64,000 nt of DNA from Denitrobacterium detoxificans (GCF_015062615.1 NZ_SUUH01000002.1:372001-436000), one strand, 5' to 3'; counted from the first letter of the stretch, positions 51,107 to 61,946 are shown. A program made the numbers and translations. Notes: a model not told the origin generated them from the letters alone.

Positions 51107-51763
51107 ATGAAGGTTCATGCGATTGCGCTCGTTCGTCGCGCGCTTGGTGCTTTCGCCGCGGCCGTGGCTTGCGCCTTGTGCATCGTTTCGCTTCCAGCTT
51201 TGGCGCATGCCGAAACCGTGGACGCTCCCGTGGTCGTTTCCGACGATGCTACGCATCTTTCGGTGGCCAAGCTCGATGTTGACACGCACGACTGGGTCGT
51301 GGGCGCGCAGATGGCCATCATCAATGCCGAGACGGGCGAGGTCGTGGCCGATTGGACGACGGCTGAATCCGTCTATCACGTAAGCAAGAAGCTCGACGTG
51401 AACGTACATTACATCCTGCGCGAGGTCTCTGCCCCCGAGGGGTATTCCAAGGCCGATGACGTGGTCTTCTACGTGAAGCCCTCCGAGGAAGAGGGCATCG
51501 AAATCGTTTCGGGCACCAGCGATGGCAACTCCGAACTGGTGCAGTCGTACCAGGTGAACGTGTATGACAAGTCGGGTTACACCGAGCAGGTGGTCACCGT
51601 CTCCAGCGACGCGGATGGCAGCAGTAGCCCCTCGTCGCAGTCGTTGGTCGTGGCCCCCAAGACGGGCGACGAGACGCCCCTGAGCCTCGTCGCGGCGCTC
51701 GCCGCGGTGGGTGTGGCGCTCATCATTGTGCTCGGCTTGGTCAAGAAGACGAAGTTGCGCTAG
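51107..51763 (+). CDS. Pilin-like surface protein with sortase motif APKTG
   Basis: This gene encodes about 218 residues. A signal peptide (ending ALAHAE) is followed by one CnaB/SpaA-like beta domain (LSVAKLDVDTHDWVVGAQMAII to REVSAPEGYSKADDVVFYV), a Ser-rich linker, APKTGDE, a hydrophobic helix and the tail VKKTKLR. This is a sortase signal with Ala in place of the usual Leu. The Lys in AKLDV could form an isopeptide bond as in other CnaB domains. ATG 51107 has GGAG six bases upstream; ATG 51095 is possible. It precedes the sortase gene by 31 bases and is the likely substrate. Confidence 0.85.
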   Translation: MKVHAIALVRRALGAFAAAVACALCIVSLPALAHAETVDAPVVVSDDATHLSVAKLDVDTHDWVVGAQMAIINAETGEVVADWTTAESVYHVSKKLDVNVHYILREVSAPEGYSKADDVVFYVKPSEEEGIEIVSGTSDGNSELVQSYQVNVYDKSGYTEQVVTVSSDADGSSSPSSQSLVVAPKTGDETPLSLVAALAAVGVALIIVLGLVKKTKLR

Positions 51764-51794
51764 GTCGAAGGTTACGGGAAGGAAGCTCATTCGC

Positions 51795-52511
51795 ATGACG
51801 GCAAAGCAATCCATACGACGGGGAATCACGATCGCCCAGATCGTGTTAGCCGCGTGCGTGCTTGCCGCTTGCGCCTGGCTTGCATGGAAGTGGATGGGCT
51901 ATACCCAGGCGAACGGCGTGTACGAGCAATTGCGCGAATCGTATGCGGCCGAGGTTGATTCCATCGACTTCGCTACGCTTTCCGCCGATTACCCCGGTGC
52001 CGTGGCATGGATTACCGTCGACGGGCTCGACGCCATTAACTACCCCGTCATGCAGGCATCTGACAACGATTACTACCTGTCGTTCGATGCAACGGGCGCA
52101 TCTTCCGTGGATGGCGCCGTCTTCCTGGACTATCGCAACGAATCCATTACCAATGATCTGCATGCTATTGTCTATGCACATAATATGGCCGACGACAGTA
52201 TGTTCGGAACCCTTTCGAGCTTTCTTGACCAGGATTTCTACCAGTCCTCTGGCGGCATGTTCACCGTGTATACCGCGGAAGGCACCTTCCGCTACCAGGT
52301 GTTTGCCGTGCAGGTTGTCGACCCTTCCGATGATGCCTACATGGTGGGCTTCACCGACAAGGACGTGTTCGACGCCTACGTCCAGCAGCTTGCCGCTTCC
52401 TCGGTGTACGACACTGGCGTCACGGTTACTGGAAACGATCAGATTGTCACTCTTAGCACCTGCTCGAGCTCGAATAGGCTCATCGTAAGTGCCAAGCGCG
52501 TTGCAGGGTAG
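51795..52511 (+). CDS. Class B sortase
   Basis: This 238-residue membrane-anchored transpeptidase has an N-terminal helix (residues 10-30) and a sortase domain. The catalytic His is in IVYAHNMADDSMF, the Cys in VTLSTCSSSNRLIV and the Arg directly after. These match class B sortases, which often serve haem or pilus proteins and recognise NPxTN-like motifs, though some assemble pili. In this locus the APKTG protein just upstream is the obvious candidate substrate. ATG 51795 follows AAGGAAG. Confidence 0.93.
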   Translation: MTAKQSIRRGITIAQIVLAACVLAACAWLAWKWMGYTQANGVYEQLRESYAAEVDSIDFATLSADYPGAVAWITVDGLDAINYPVMQASDNDYYLSFDATGASSVDGAVFLDYRNESITNDLHAIVYAHNMADDSMFGTLSSFLDQDFYQSSGGMFTVYTAEGTFRYQVFAVQVVDPSDDAYMVGFTDKDVFDAYVQQLAASSVYDTGVTVTGNDQIVTLSTCSSSNRLIVSAKRVAG

Positions 52512-52531
52512 GTGTTCTTCGAAAGGTGGAG

Positions 52532-55500
52532 ATGATACAGACGTTGTTCAAACGGGGGTCTTTTTCAAGTCGCGTAGCCGCGGCTATGCTCGCCCTTGCG
52601 CTCATTTTGCTGCAGATACCCGTGAGCTTTGCCGATGGTGATGGCGATTCTCCCGCGCTTGAGCTTTCCTCGACCGTAAGCGTGGGCCTCGATTTGAATG
52701 ATGCGTACATCGAATGCCTTGGTCAGACCGTTTCTTCGCCGAGTACGAAGCTTGATGCTCCCGCGAAGAAGGACCTGGAGTTCACCGTGCAGGCGGATGG
52801 CGGCTACCAAGTTGAAAGCGTGAGCATGAGCCTGAACGGCGCCACGCAGGAACTGCAGGCCGATTCCGATGGCGTGTATACCGTTGCTGCGAAGAACGTG
52901 GTAAGCGGCCTTTCCATTTCCGTGGAAACGAGCAAGGTGGAATCGGAACAGCTTGCCTCTTCGGCAGCCGTTTCCGTGGCGCAGGATTCCAGTGATGCCG
53001 CCGCGTCTTCCAGCGTTGCCGACGCCGCTTCTCCCGAATCCTTTACGAAGTCGGTATACACGTATACGAGCGATGAGTACACCGTTACCGCCACGCTCGA
53101 GGACGTAACGGCCATTCCCGACAACGCTCAGCTTGTGGTTACGCCCGTAACAAGCGAGACCCAGGGCTACAACTATGGCGCGTATATGGAAGCGCTCAAC
53201 GACACGGTATCTTCCTCTGGTGACGAAGATGCGTACACGAGCGAAAACACGCTTCTGTTCGACGTTGCCTTCATGGTTCCCCAAACCGATGAGTCCGGGA
53301 ATGCCACCGAAGATGCCTACGTGGAAGTGGAACCCGCTTCGGGGTCCGTTTCCTATAGCGTCGCCTTCAAGGATGCGCAGCTTTCCGACGATCTGGGCGT
53401 CACGTCCGAATCGGCGAGCAGCATCGAAATCAACCACCTCGTGCTTTCGGAAGCAGCAATGGCCGATGCCGCGAGCACGCAGGAGGCTACCAGCATTACC
53501 GCTTCCGACATTTCCGTCGAAGGCGTTTCCGCCGATTCGGCGCGCGTGGAAGGCGAGGAAAGCCTGTCCTTCAGCACGACGAGCAATTCCATCATTTCCA
53601 TCACCTCGGGTGGCACGGCTACGAAGTACAACGCGGTGGGCGAGCAGCTTACCTACGTGGACGTGCTGGGCAATGCTCGCTACTTCGGCATCGTGGCTGA
53701 TACGTGGCAAATGGTCGAATCCGAAACGAACGCTGCCGTGAACGTGCTGTATCAGGACCAGCAGTCGGGCAATGACCTTACGGCTGGCGACGACCGCCAG
53801 CCTTGGTTCATTGGCACGCTTGCCAACTCGTACTATGGCCAGACCAGTTGGTGGCCCACGGCCGAATACGGCACCATCGTGAAGACGTTCATGATCAAGG
53901 GCCGCGACGCCGACGTGTACACGCCCGCCGAAAACGACCCGTACATTCTTTCGAACGGTAACGTTACGTTCCACGATACGTCCTTGGCCGACGTGAACGA
54001 GTACGTGAACTCGATGCTTTCGGATGCGGCGACGAAGTCGGCCGAGTTCGCCAGCAAGAATTCCATCGTGGGCGCCTTGCCTACTCCCTGCACTGATGGC
54101 AGCGATCCCGACCACATGACGACGAATTACGTCATCGACGTTACCTCGTATGGGTCGGGCACCTACTATTTGAACCTCGATAGTGTCTACTACGATTACC
54201 TGGCCAATCAGAGCGGCTCGCTGAACATCAAATGCAATTCCGACCAGACGGTGGTTATCAACCTCACGAGGTCGGGCGACGTCAACCTGCAGAAGTTCAG
54301 CATGACCATCGATGGCGTGACGTATTGGAGCGACAATACGAATGCCGCCGACGAGCCCATTGCCCAGCACCTGGTGTGGAATCTCCCGAATGCCACCACC
54401 GTAAACTTAATCGGCTCCGTTGCGGGCATGCTGCTGGCGCCGAACGGCACGGTGAACGTGATGTCCACCTCGGCGGGCTGGGTCGTGGCCAAGGAAGTCG
54501 TGAGCAGCTCGGGCGAATGGCATGACGTCTGGCAGTCCGTCGATCAACACTACCAGAAGGTCTCCACGCAGGCTCACGTAAGCAAGTCGCTGAGCGGCGC
54601 GACACTGCAGGAGGGGCAGTTCCAGTTCCAGCTGCTCGACGCGTATGGCAACGTGCTGCAGACGGTATCGAACGATGCCGACGGCTCCATTTCATTCGAG
54701 GACATTAGCTATCGCACGCAGGGAACCTACACCTATTACATACGCGAGGTCATTCCCAGCGGGGCCACCGATAATGGCGATGGCACGTATTCGTATGGCG
54801 GCGTGGTCTACGACGGAACCGTACATACCATGACCGTGAACGTCTATGCCGCGGTGCAGAACTATTCCCAGGAGCTGGCTGCTTCGGTTACCTACGACGA
54901 TGGCTCTGCCTCCTCGGTTGTCTTCAGCAATTCCACCACCGGTTTGACGAGCACGTCGCTTTCTTTGGGCGCTTCGAAGACACTTGACGGCATGACGTTG
55001 CAGGAAGGTCAGTTCCAGTTCCAGCTTGTCGATGCCAACGGCAACGTGCTGCAAACTGCATCCAACGACGCTGATGGCAACGTTTCCTTCGATGCCATCA
55101 CGTATGACTCCGAAGGCGCGTATGACTACGTCATTCGCGAGGTCATTCCCGCGGGTGCCACGCAGAACGCCGATGGCTCGTATTCGTATGCCAACGTGTC
55201 CTACGATCCACACGAGGAATCGGTCACCGTTACCGTTGCCGATGACGGAAGCGGCCAGCTTGTCGCCACGCCTACGTATGCAACGAGCGGTGGGGAAGCC
55301 ACGTATGCCTTCTCGAATGCCTACACGGGCAGCGCATCGCTTTCGCTGAGCGCTACCAAGGTGCTCTCGGGCCGTACGCTCGTGCCCGGCGAGTTCCAGT
55401 TCGTCGTGGTGAAGTACGACGAGAATTGGAATTACATTGAAACGCTTGGTACGGCAACCTGCGACGATTCGGGCGTCGTCTCCTTCAGCAATATCGATTC

Positions 55501-58500
55501 CTATACGTTCGAAGACGTTGGCAAGAGCTATATCTACCAGCTGTTCGAGGTCATTCCCGATGGGGCCGTGCAGGTGGATAGCGAGCATTACGTGCTGAAC
55601 GGTGTGACCTACGATGCCCATTCCGAATGGGCGTACGTGCAGGTGTCGTACGATTCCGCTTCCCAGAGCATTGTTACGAACGAGGATCTGTGCGACATCT
55701 ATGGCTGGGTGTTCCGCAATGCGTACAACGCCTCGGCGTCGTTTACGCTCGATGGCGTGAAGACGCTTCAGAATGCGTCCTTTACCGGGGCCGATGCTCT
55801 CACGTTCACCCTGCAGGCCACGGGCGCCGATGCTTCGAGCGCGCCCATGCCCGAAACGAACACAGTTACCATTACACCCCAGGAGGGGTCGAGCGCCGCC
55901 TTCTCGTTTGGCGCCATCGAATTCGACCTGGATGACGTGGGCCATACCTATACCTACGTCGTTACCGAGTCGGCTTCCATGAGTGGCGTTTCGAATGACG
56001 CGCGCACGCATACCGTTTCGCTTTCCATCGCCGACAACGGAGACGGCACGCTTTCCGTGACGCCCACGTATTACGTCGACGACCAGGAGGTTTCCCAGGT
56101 CGAATTCGTGAACACGTACAGCGCTTCCGGCTCGGTGCAGTTCGCGGGCGCGAAGACCATGCAGGGTCGCGCGCTTGCCGACGGCGATTCCTTTGCCTTC
56201 GATATTTCCGAGAATGGCCAGGTCATCGCTACGGCGTACAACGATGCGACGGGCAAGATTTCCTATCCTGCCATAACCTACGGCCTTGCCGACGTGGGCG
56301 AGCATGTCTATACCGTAACTGAGCGCTCCGTGAACGCTGCGGGCGTTACGAGCAGCGATCAGGCCTATACCGTGGTGGTGAACGTGGCCGACAACGGGGA
56401 TGGTACGCTTTCCGTAACCACTTCCGACAATGCGCAGTCGCTCGACTTCACCAACACGTACGTGGCCAGCGGCAGCGCCTCCATCGTGGCCTCCAAGACG
56501 GTAAGCGGCCATTCCCTTGCCGAAGGTCAGTTTAGCTTCGTGCTTACCGACGAATCGGGCGCTGTGCTGCAGACCAAGGCCAACGACGCCCAGGGTAACG
56601 TTGCCTTCGATAGCATTGCCTACACGCAAGACGACGCGGGCAAGACGTTCGTGTACTACGTGTCCGAGGTGAACGACGGGCAGGCTGGCTATACGTACGA
56701 CACGTCGTCGAAGCGCGTGGAGGTATCCGTTTCCGACAATGGCGACGGCACGCTTTCTACGCAAGTTACCTACGACGATGGTTCGGCTGCATTCCAGAAT
56801 GCCTACAGTGCGTCGGGTAGCGCCACGTTCCAGGCGCTCAAGCAGTTGTCCGGCCGCGATCTGCAGGAAGGCCAGTTCAGCTTCGTGTTGAAGGACGCCT
56901 CGGGCAACACGCTGCAGACGGTGCAGAACGCCGCCGATGGCACGGTGAGCTTCGATGCCGTTTCCTATACGCAAGCGGGCACGTACGCCTACACCATCAC
57001 CGAGGTCATCCCCGAAGGTTCCACGCAGGTGGAAGGCCAGAACCTGTGGAAGAAGGGCGCCTACGTCTACGATGGCCATAGCGTAGACGTAACCGTGGTC
57101 GTTACCGATGACGGTGCGGGCCATCTGGTGTCCGACGTTTCGTATAGCGGCGGCACGACGTTCCAGAATGCCTACGAGGCCACGGGCTCGGTTGCCCTTT
57201 CGGCTATGAAGACGCTCAATGGCGTTGCGCCGAGCGAAGGCGCGTTCCAATTCGAGCTTTCCGATGCATCTGGCGTGATCGAAACGGTGTCGAATGCGGC
57301 GAATGGCACGGTGAACTTCTCGGATATTACGTACACGCAGGCAGGAACGTATTCCTACGTCATTCGCGAGGTCATTCCCGAAGGGGCGACGAGCAATGGC
57401 GACGGCACGTACACATATGACCGCTATACCTACGACGGCCATTCGGAACAGGTAACCGTGGAAGTAGTTGACGATGGGGAAGGTCACCTTGTTGCCATGC
57501 CCACGTACGAGCATGGTTCCGCCCTGTTCTCGAATGCGTATGCTGCCACGGGTTCGTATACCCCGCAGGCAATCAAGACGCTTGATGGCATGACGCTACA
57601 GGGAGGCGCCTTCAGCTTCACCGTGCGCGATAGCCAGGGCAACGTGGTGTCTTCCGGCACGAACGACGCTTCTGGCTCCGTTGCGTTCAGCAGCATTTCC
57701 TACACGCTCGACGATATGGCCGATGCGACGGTTTCCGTAGATGGTACGCGTACCAAGACATTCGAATACACTCTTTCCGAAGATCTGCCCGCAGGCGTGA
57801 GCGCGCAAGCCCCCACGCTCGATGGCATTACGTACGACACGTCCACGCATCGCCTTTCCGTTACCGTTACCGATGATGGCACGGGCGCGCTCTCCACGAG
57901 CGCCGTCTACGATGGCGATGCCAGCGCTTCCGCTGCCACCTTTGCGAACGCGTACAACGCATCGGGTTCTTTCGTACTCGAGTGCGAGAAATACATCGAG
58001 GGCCGTACGTTTAGCGCAAGCGATTCGTTCCGCTTCGTGGTGTCGGGCGAATGCGCCAACGACGCCTCGGTTCAGGCTCCGCTGCCTGCGCAAACGTCCG
58101 TGAACGTTACACCCGAACCAGGCGCGGGCTTCGTGCGCTGCTCGTTCGATGCCATTCCGTTCACGTTGGCCGATGCGGGCAATACGTATGTGTATACCGT
58201 CGTTGAGCAGGCGACCATGGATGGCGTCACCAACGATGCCGACGTGCATACGGTGACCGTGCAGGTAAGCGACAATGGCGACGGCACGCTTTCTGTGCAG
58301 GCGGAATACAGCGATGGCGAGCGATTGGTGTTCACCAATACCTACGATGCTTCGGGTCAGGCTGCGATTGCGGGTACCAAGGTGCTGCAGAATGCGCGCC
58401 TTGCCCAGGGGCAGTTCCAGTTCCAGCTTACCGATAGCGACGGAAACGTCATTCAGGCGGTCTCGAATGACGAGTACGGTGCGTTTGCGTTCGATGCCAT

Positions 58501-61500
58501 TTCCTATGACCTGGCCGATCTGCAGGGCGCAACGTCGCGCGACTTCACCTACCACGTTTCCGAGCTGGGTGCCGACGTGAATGGCATTGCGTACGACACG
58601 CATGTGGAAGACGTGACCGTGCGCGTGACCGATACGGGCACCGGCACGCTTGCCACGCAGGTGCTCACCGACGCCGATGGCGTGACGTTTACCAATGTGT
58701 ATAACGCCACGGGTTCGCTTGAGCTGTCTGCGGAAAAGCAGATTACGGGACGCAGCTTCCAGCAGGGCGATAGCTTCACGTTCCAGGTGAGCGCTGCAGA
58801 AGGCACGCCCATGCCCAGCCAGACGAGCGTGACCATCACGCCCGATTCCGGCTCTTCGGCTGCTATTGACTTTGGCTCTATCTCGTACGGTCTTGCCGAT
58901 GTTGGCAAGCAGTACACGTACACGATCAGCGAAGTGGTCCCCGAGGGCGCTACGCTCAATGCCGATGGCACGTATACGCAAAATGGCATTACCTACGATG
59001 CTCAGGTGCATACGGTTACCGTAACCGTGTCCGATAACGGATTCGGCAAGCTTAGCGTCGACGCCGCGTATTCCGACGGCGAAAGCGGCTGTGTGTTCGT
59101 GAACAGCTACGACGCTTCGGGTTCCGCGAACCTGTTTGCTACGAAGTCGCTGCTGGGTCGTACGCTCCAGCAGGGCGAGTTCGCATTCCAGCTCTCGGGC
59201 GATGGCGTTATGGAAACGGCTCGCAACGATGAGAGCGGCCTGGCGTCGTTTGCGCCCATCACGTATACGCTTGCCGACGTGGGTACGCACGAGTATCAGA
59301 TTTGCGAGCTTCCTGGAACGGTTGCGGGCGTTACGTACGATACCCATGTGGAAACGGTGACGGTCCAGGTGGAAGACAATGGCGACGGTACGTTGAGCGT
59401 TACGTATGACGGGCAAGACGTCTTTGCGGGCGCTGCGTTCGCAAACTCGTACGACGCGAGCGGATCTATCCAGCTTACGGGCCATAAGGACCTTTCCGGC
59501 CGTGCAATCCAGGCGGGGCAGTTCCAGTTCACGCTTTCGGGTGAGGGCATCGACAGCCAGACGGTCTCCAACGACGCGAACGGCGATTTCGCCTTCGCCG
59601 ATCTTGCCTATACGCTTTCTGACGTTGGTGAGCATGTCTATACCATCGTGGAGAACGTCCCCGAGGGCGCCACGCTGCAGGAAGATGGCACGTACGTGCT
59701 GAATGGCTATACGTACGATGCGCATGTCGAGCAGGTGGTCGTGACCGTGCTCGACAATGGCGACGGTACACTTGCCGTGAGTGCCGCCTATGGCAGCGGC
59801 TCGAGCGCGCTCTTCCAGAATAGCTACGCCACCAGTGATGCCCAGGCCACCATTCAGGTCGAAAAGACGCTGAGTGGCCGTGCTTGGACGGAATCGGACG
59901 CCTTTGCCTTCACGCTTTCGCCTCAGGGTTCGGCGCCTGGGCAGGAGCAGGTGGCAACTGCCACCGCCGCCACGGGTGGCATTGCTTCCTTCGATGCGCT
60001 CGCGTTCACCATGGACGATGTGGCTGATGTTCCCGTTGCCGCAGATGGCACGCGTACTGCTACCTTCACGTATGCTCTTTCCGAGGTCATTCCCGAAGGC
60101 GCCACGCAGGAGGCTGGCGTATACGTGCTCGATGGCGTTGCCTATGACGCATCCGTTCATTCCGCCACCGTTACGCTCGTCGATGACGGCGCGGGCCACT
60201 TGAGCGCTACCGTTTCATACGATGACGAGTCTTCCGATGCAGCCACGTTCACGAACGCGTATGGCGCAAGCGATGCCTATGCTCAGGTCTCGGCCGAAAA
60301 GCAGCTCACGGGCGCGGCGCTGCAGGCGGGCCAGTTCCAGTTCACGCTGCAGGGCACCTCGGATAATGCAGCTGGCACCACGGCAACCGTTTCGAATGCC
60401 GCCGACGGTAGCGTTGCGTTCCCCGTGCTTTCGTACAGCGCGGCGGGTACGTATACCTATAGCATTGCCGAGGTCATTCCCGAGGGCGCAACCGATAACG
60501 GCGATGGCACCTATACGCTGGGCGCTTACACGTACACCTCCGAAACCCATGTCGCTACCGTGACGGTTGCCGATGATGGGGTGGGGCATCTGCAGGCGTC
60601 CGTTTCCTACGATGATGACTCCAGCGATGCTCCCGTCTTCGAGAATTCGTATTTCCAGGCGCAGCACGCGCTTTCGGTGGCCAAGTTCTACTACGGCGAC
60701 GCTGTGAACCCCACGTTCGAATTCACCCTTACCGCGCTGGACGATGATTATTCCGAGCGCGCGGGCGAGAGCGCCTCGTATGGCGCTTCGAGTGAGGTAA
60801 TCGATGCTGGTCAGGCGTTTACGGTTACCGTCTCGAATGCCTCGTTCGACGAGCAGGGCGAAGCCACGGTCGCGTTCCCTCAGATCGCCTATCAGCAGCC
60901 GGGCGCGTATCACTACAGGATCGAGGAAGTACAGGGCTCAAGCAGCATCGCGTGCGACACCGCCGTCTACTATGTGGACGTTACGGTGAGCGAGTCCATG
61001 AACGTGACCGCCTCGTGGAGCGTGCAGGACGGTACCGACGAGCGCACCCAGGTGAGCGAGGATTCGGTTGCCTTCTACAACAACGACGCTGAGCGCCTGG
61101 GCTACCAGTCGCTTTCGCTCATGGGCTACACCGAGGGCTCCGCTTCCACGCAGGTGTATCCGCAGGTGCACAAGACGCTCGATGGCTCGTTTGCGCTGCA
61201 GGCGGGTGCGTTCCACTTCCAGCTGCTTGATGAAGGCGGCAACGTGGTGGCCGATGCCACCAACGACGCCGACGGTCTGGTTTCCTTCTTCGAGGAGGGT
61301 TCTCTGGGCATTGAGTATACCCTCGATGACGTGGGCGTTCATACGTATAGCATCGTGGAGCTAGCCGGTTCCGATTCGGGCGTAACCTACGATGGCACTA
61401 CGATCGTCTACACCGTGGTGGTTTCCGCGGTCGACTCAGACGGCGACGGTGCGAACGATTCGCTTCAGACCGAGGAAACGTATACGGTCGACGGCCGCGT

Positions 61501-61852
61501 GGTGAGCATTCCCGTGTTCCGCAATACCACCGAGGGCATGAGCCTGCGCGTGCAGAAGGTCTCGCGCGAAGGCGGTGAGGGCCTGGAAGGCTCCACCTAC
61601 GCCCTATGGATGGCTTCTTCCGATGGTTCGGCCGATGCTCTTATCGCAGAGGCCACCAGTGACGCGAGCGGCTACATCACCTTCGACGACGTGCGCTTGC
61701 TGCAGGGCGCCAAGTATTACCTGAAGGAAGTCGAGGCTCCTGCGGGTCATAAGGTGGATCCGCGTCGCACGGCTTGCTTCTGCCTGAACGAGGCGGGGGA
61801 TGGCGTCGTGCTTTGCGAGGGCACCACCGACGGGCTCCACGCGGGCGTATAG
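52532..61852 (+). CDS. Giant surface protein with about 18 isopeptide pilin repeats
   Basis: This gene encodes 3,106 residues. It has a signal peptide (ending SFAD), an N-terminal beta region, a choice-of-anchor A-like domain (about residues 360-670, with LIGSVAGMLLAPNGTVNV), then about 18 FctA/Spy0128-like repeats of 110-160 residues (54.56-61.54 kb) and a final CnaB/SpaA domain. Repeats have a K at xKxLxGR, an E in the middle (IxEVIPEGA) and an N in FxNxY, the trio that forms Lys-Asn isopeptide bonds. The protein ends DGLHAGV with no LPxTG and no membrane helix, so the attachment mode is unclear. ATG 52532 follows AAAGG. Repeats differ too much to be a recent amplification. Confidence 0.9.
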   Translation: MIQTLFKRGSFSSRVAAAMLALALILLQIPVSFADGDGDSPALELSSTVSVGLDLNDAYIECLGQTVSSPSTKLDAPAKKDLEFTVQADGGYQVESVSMSLNGATQELQADSDGVYTVAAKNVVSGLSISVETSKVESEQLASSAAVSVAQDSSDAAASSSVADAASPESFTKSVYTYTSDEYTVTATLEDVTAIPDNAQLVVTPVTSETQGYNYGAYMEALNDTVSSSGDEDAYTSENTLLFDVAFMVPQTDESGNATEDAYVEVEPASGSVSYSVAFKDAQLSDDLGVTSESASSIEINHLVLSEAAMADAASTQEATSITASDISVEGVSADSARVEGEESLSFSTTSNSIISITSGGTATKYNAVGEQLTYVDVLGNARYFGIVADTWQMVESETNAAVNVLYQDQQSGNDLTAGDDRQPWFIGTLANSYYGQTSWWPTAEYGTIVKTFMIKGRDADVYTPAENDPYILSNGNVTFHDTSLADVNEYVNSMLSDAATKSAEFASKNSIVGALPTPCTDGSDPDHMTTNYVIDVTSYGSGTYYLNLDSVYYDYLANQSGSLNIKCNSDQTVVINLTRSGDVNLQKFSMTIDGVTYWSDNTNAADEPIAQHLVWNLPNATTVNLIGSVAGMLLAPNGTVNVMSTSAGWVVAKEVVSSSGEWHDVWQSVDQHYQKVSTQAHVSKSLSGATLQEGQFQFQLLDAYGNVLQTVSNDADGSISFEDISYRTQGTYTYYIREVIPSGATDNGDGTYSYGGVVYDGTVHTMTVNVYAAVQNYSQELAASVTYDDGSASSVVFSNSTTGLTSTSLSLGASKTLDGMTLQEGQFQFQLVDANGNVLQTASNDADGNVSFDAITYDSEGAYDYVIREVIPAGATQNADGSYSYANVSYDPHEESVTVTVADDGSGQLVATPTYATSGGEATYAFSNAYTGSASLSLSATKVLSGRTLVPGEFQFVVVKYDENWNYIETLGTATCDDSGVVSFSNIDSYTFEDVGKSYIYQLFEVIPDGAVQVDSEHYVLNGVTYDAHSEWAYVQVSYDSASQSIVTNEDLCDIYGWVFRNAYNASASFTLDGVKTLQNASFTGADALTFTLQATGADASSAPMPETNTVTITPQEGSSAAFSFGAIEFDLDDVGHTYTYVVTESASMSGVSNDARTHTVSLSIADNGDGTLSVTPTYYVDDQEVSQVEFVNTYSASGSVQFAGAKTMQGRALADGDSFAFDISENGQVIATAYNDATGKISYPAITYGLADVGEHVYTVTERSVNAAGVTSSDQAYTVVVNVADNGDGTLSVTTSDNAQSLDFTNTYVASGSASIVASKTVSGHSLAEGQFSFVLTDESGAVLQTKANDAQGNVAFDSIAYTQDDAGKTFVYYVSEVNDGQAGYTYDTSSKRVEVSVSDNGDGTLSTQVTYDDGSAAFQNAYSASGSATFQALKQLSGRDLQEGQFSFVLKDASGNTLQTVQNAADGTVSFDAVSYTQAGTYAYTITEVIPEGSTQVEGQNLWKKGAYVYDGHSVDVTVVVTDDGAGHLVSDVSYSGGTTFQNAYEATGSVALSAMKTLNGVAPSEGAFQFELSDASGVIETVSNAANGTVNFSDITYTQAGTYSYVIREVIPEGATSNGDGTYTYDRYTYDGHSEQVTVEVVDDGEGHLVAMPTYEHGSALFSNAYAATGSYTPQAIKTLDGMTLQGGAFSFTVRDSQGNVVSSGTNDASGSVAFSSISYTLDDMADATVSVDGTRTKTFEYTLSEDLPAGVSAQAPTLDGITYDTSTHRLSVTVTDDGTGALSTSAVYDGDASASAATFANAYNASGSFVLECEKYIEGRTFSASDSFRFVVSGECANDASVQAPLPAQTSVNVTPEPGAGFVRCSFDAIPFTLADAGNTYVYTVVEQATMDGVTNDADVHTVTVQVSDNGDGTLSVQAEYSDGERLVFTNTYDASGQAAIAGTKVLQNARLAQGQFQFQLTDSDGNVIQAVSNDEYGAFAFDAISYDLADLQGATSRDFTYHVSELGADVNGIAYDTHVEDVTVRVTDTGTGTLATQVLTDADGVTFTNVYNATGSLELSAEKQITGRSFQQGDSFTFQVSAAEGTPMPSQTSVTITPDSGSSAAIDFGSISYGLADVGKQYTYTISEVVPEGATLNADGTYTQNGITYDAQVHTVTVTVSDNGFGKLSVDAAYSDGESGCVFVNSYDASGSANLFATKSLLGRTLQQGEFAFQLSGDGVMETARNDESGLASFAPITYTLADVGTHEYQICELPGTVAGVTYDTHVETVTVQVEDNGDGTLSVTYDGQDVFAGAAFANSYDASGSIQLTGHKDLSGRAIQAGQFQFTLSGEGIDSQTVSNDANGDFAFADLAYTLSDVGEHVYTIVENVPEGATLQEDGTYVLNGYTYDAHVEQVVVTVLDNGDGTLAVSAAYGSGSSALFQNSYATSDAQATIQVEKTLSGRAWTESDAFAFTLSPQGSAPGQEQVATATAATGGIASFDALAFTMDDVADVPVAADGTRTATFTYALSEVIPEGATQEAGVYVLDGVAYDASVHSATVTLVDDGAGHLSATVSYDDESSDAATFTNAYGASDAYAQVSAEKQLTGAALQAGQFQFTLQGTSDNAAGTTATVSNAADGSVAFPVLSYSAAGTYTYSIAEVIPEGATDNGDGTYTLGAYTYTSETHVATVTVADDGVGHLQASVSYDDDSSDAPVFENSYFQAQHALSVAKFYYGDAVNPTFEFTLTALDDDYSERAGESASYGASSEVIDAGQAFTVTVSNASFDEQGEATVAFPQIAYQQPGAYHYRIEEVQGSSSIACDTAVYYVDVTVSESMNVTASWSVQDGTDERTQVSEDSVAFYNNDAERLGYQSLSLMGYTEGSASTQVYPQVHKTLDGSFALQAGAFHFQLLDEGGNVVADATNDADGLVSFFEEGSLGIEYTLDDVGVHTYSIVELAGSDSGVTYDGTTIVYTVVVSAVDSDGDGANDSLQTEETYTVDGRVVSIPVFRNTTEGMSLRVQKVSREGGEGLEGSTYALWMASSDGSADALIAEATSDASGYITFDDVRLLQGAKYYLKEVEAPAGHKVDPRRTACFCLNEAGDGVVLCEGTTDGLHAGV

Positions 61853-61946
61853 TTCCGTTTGGCGGTAATTGCCATCTCTCCCGTTCCTAGCAGGGTTGCT
61901 TGGTACAATACGATATGTAAGTGGGGCTGTTTGGGGAAAGGTTCCT

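Noticed and set aside
54692..57514. Long minus-strand frames opposite the giant repeat protein (also 52565-54370 and 57596-60199)
   Set aside because: They repeat with the same period as the sense-strand repeats and have no ribosome-binding site or family resemblance. They reflect codon bias.
54560..61540. Recent tandem DNA amplification in the giant surface gene
   Set aside because: The repeats share a protein pattern but differ strongly in sequence and length (about 110 to 160 residues), so they are old and diverged.
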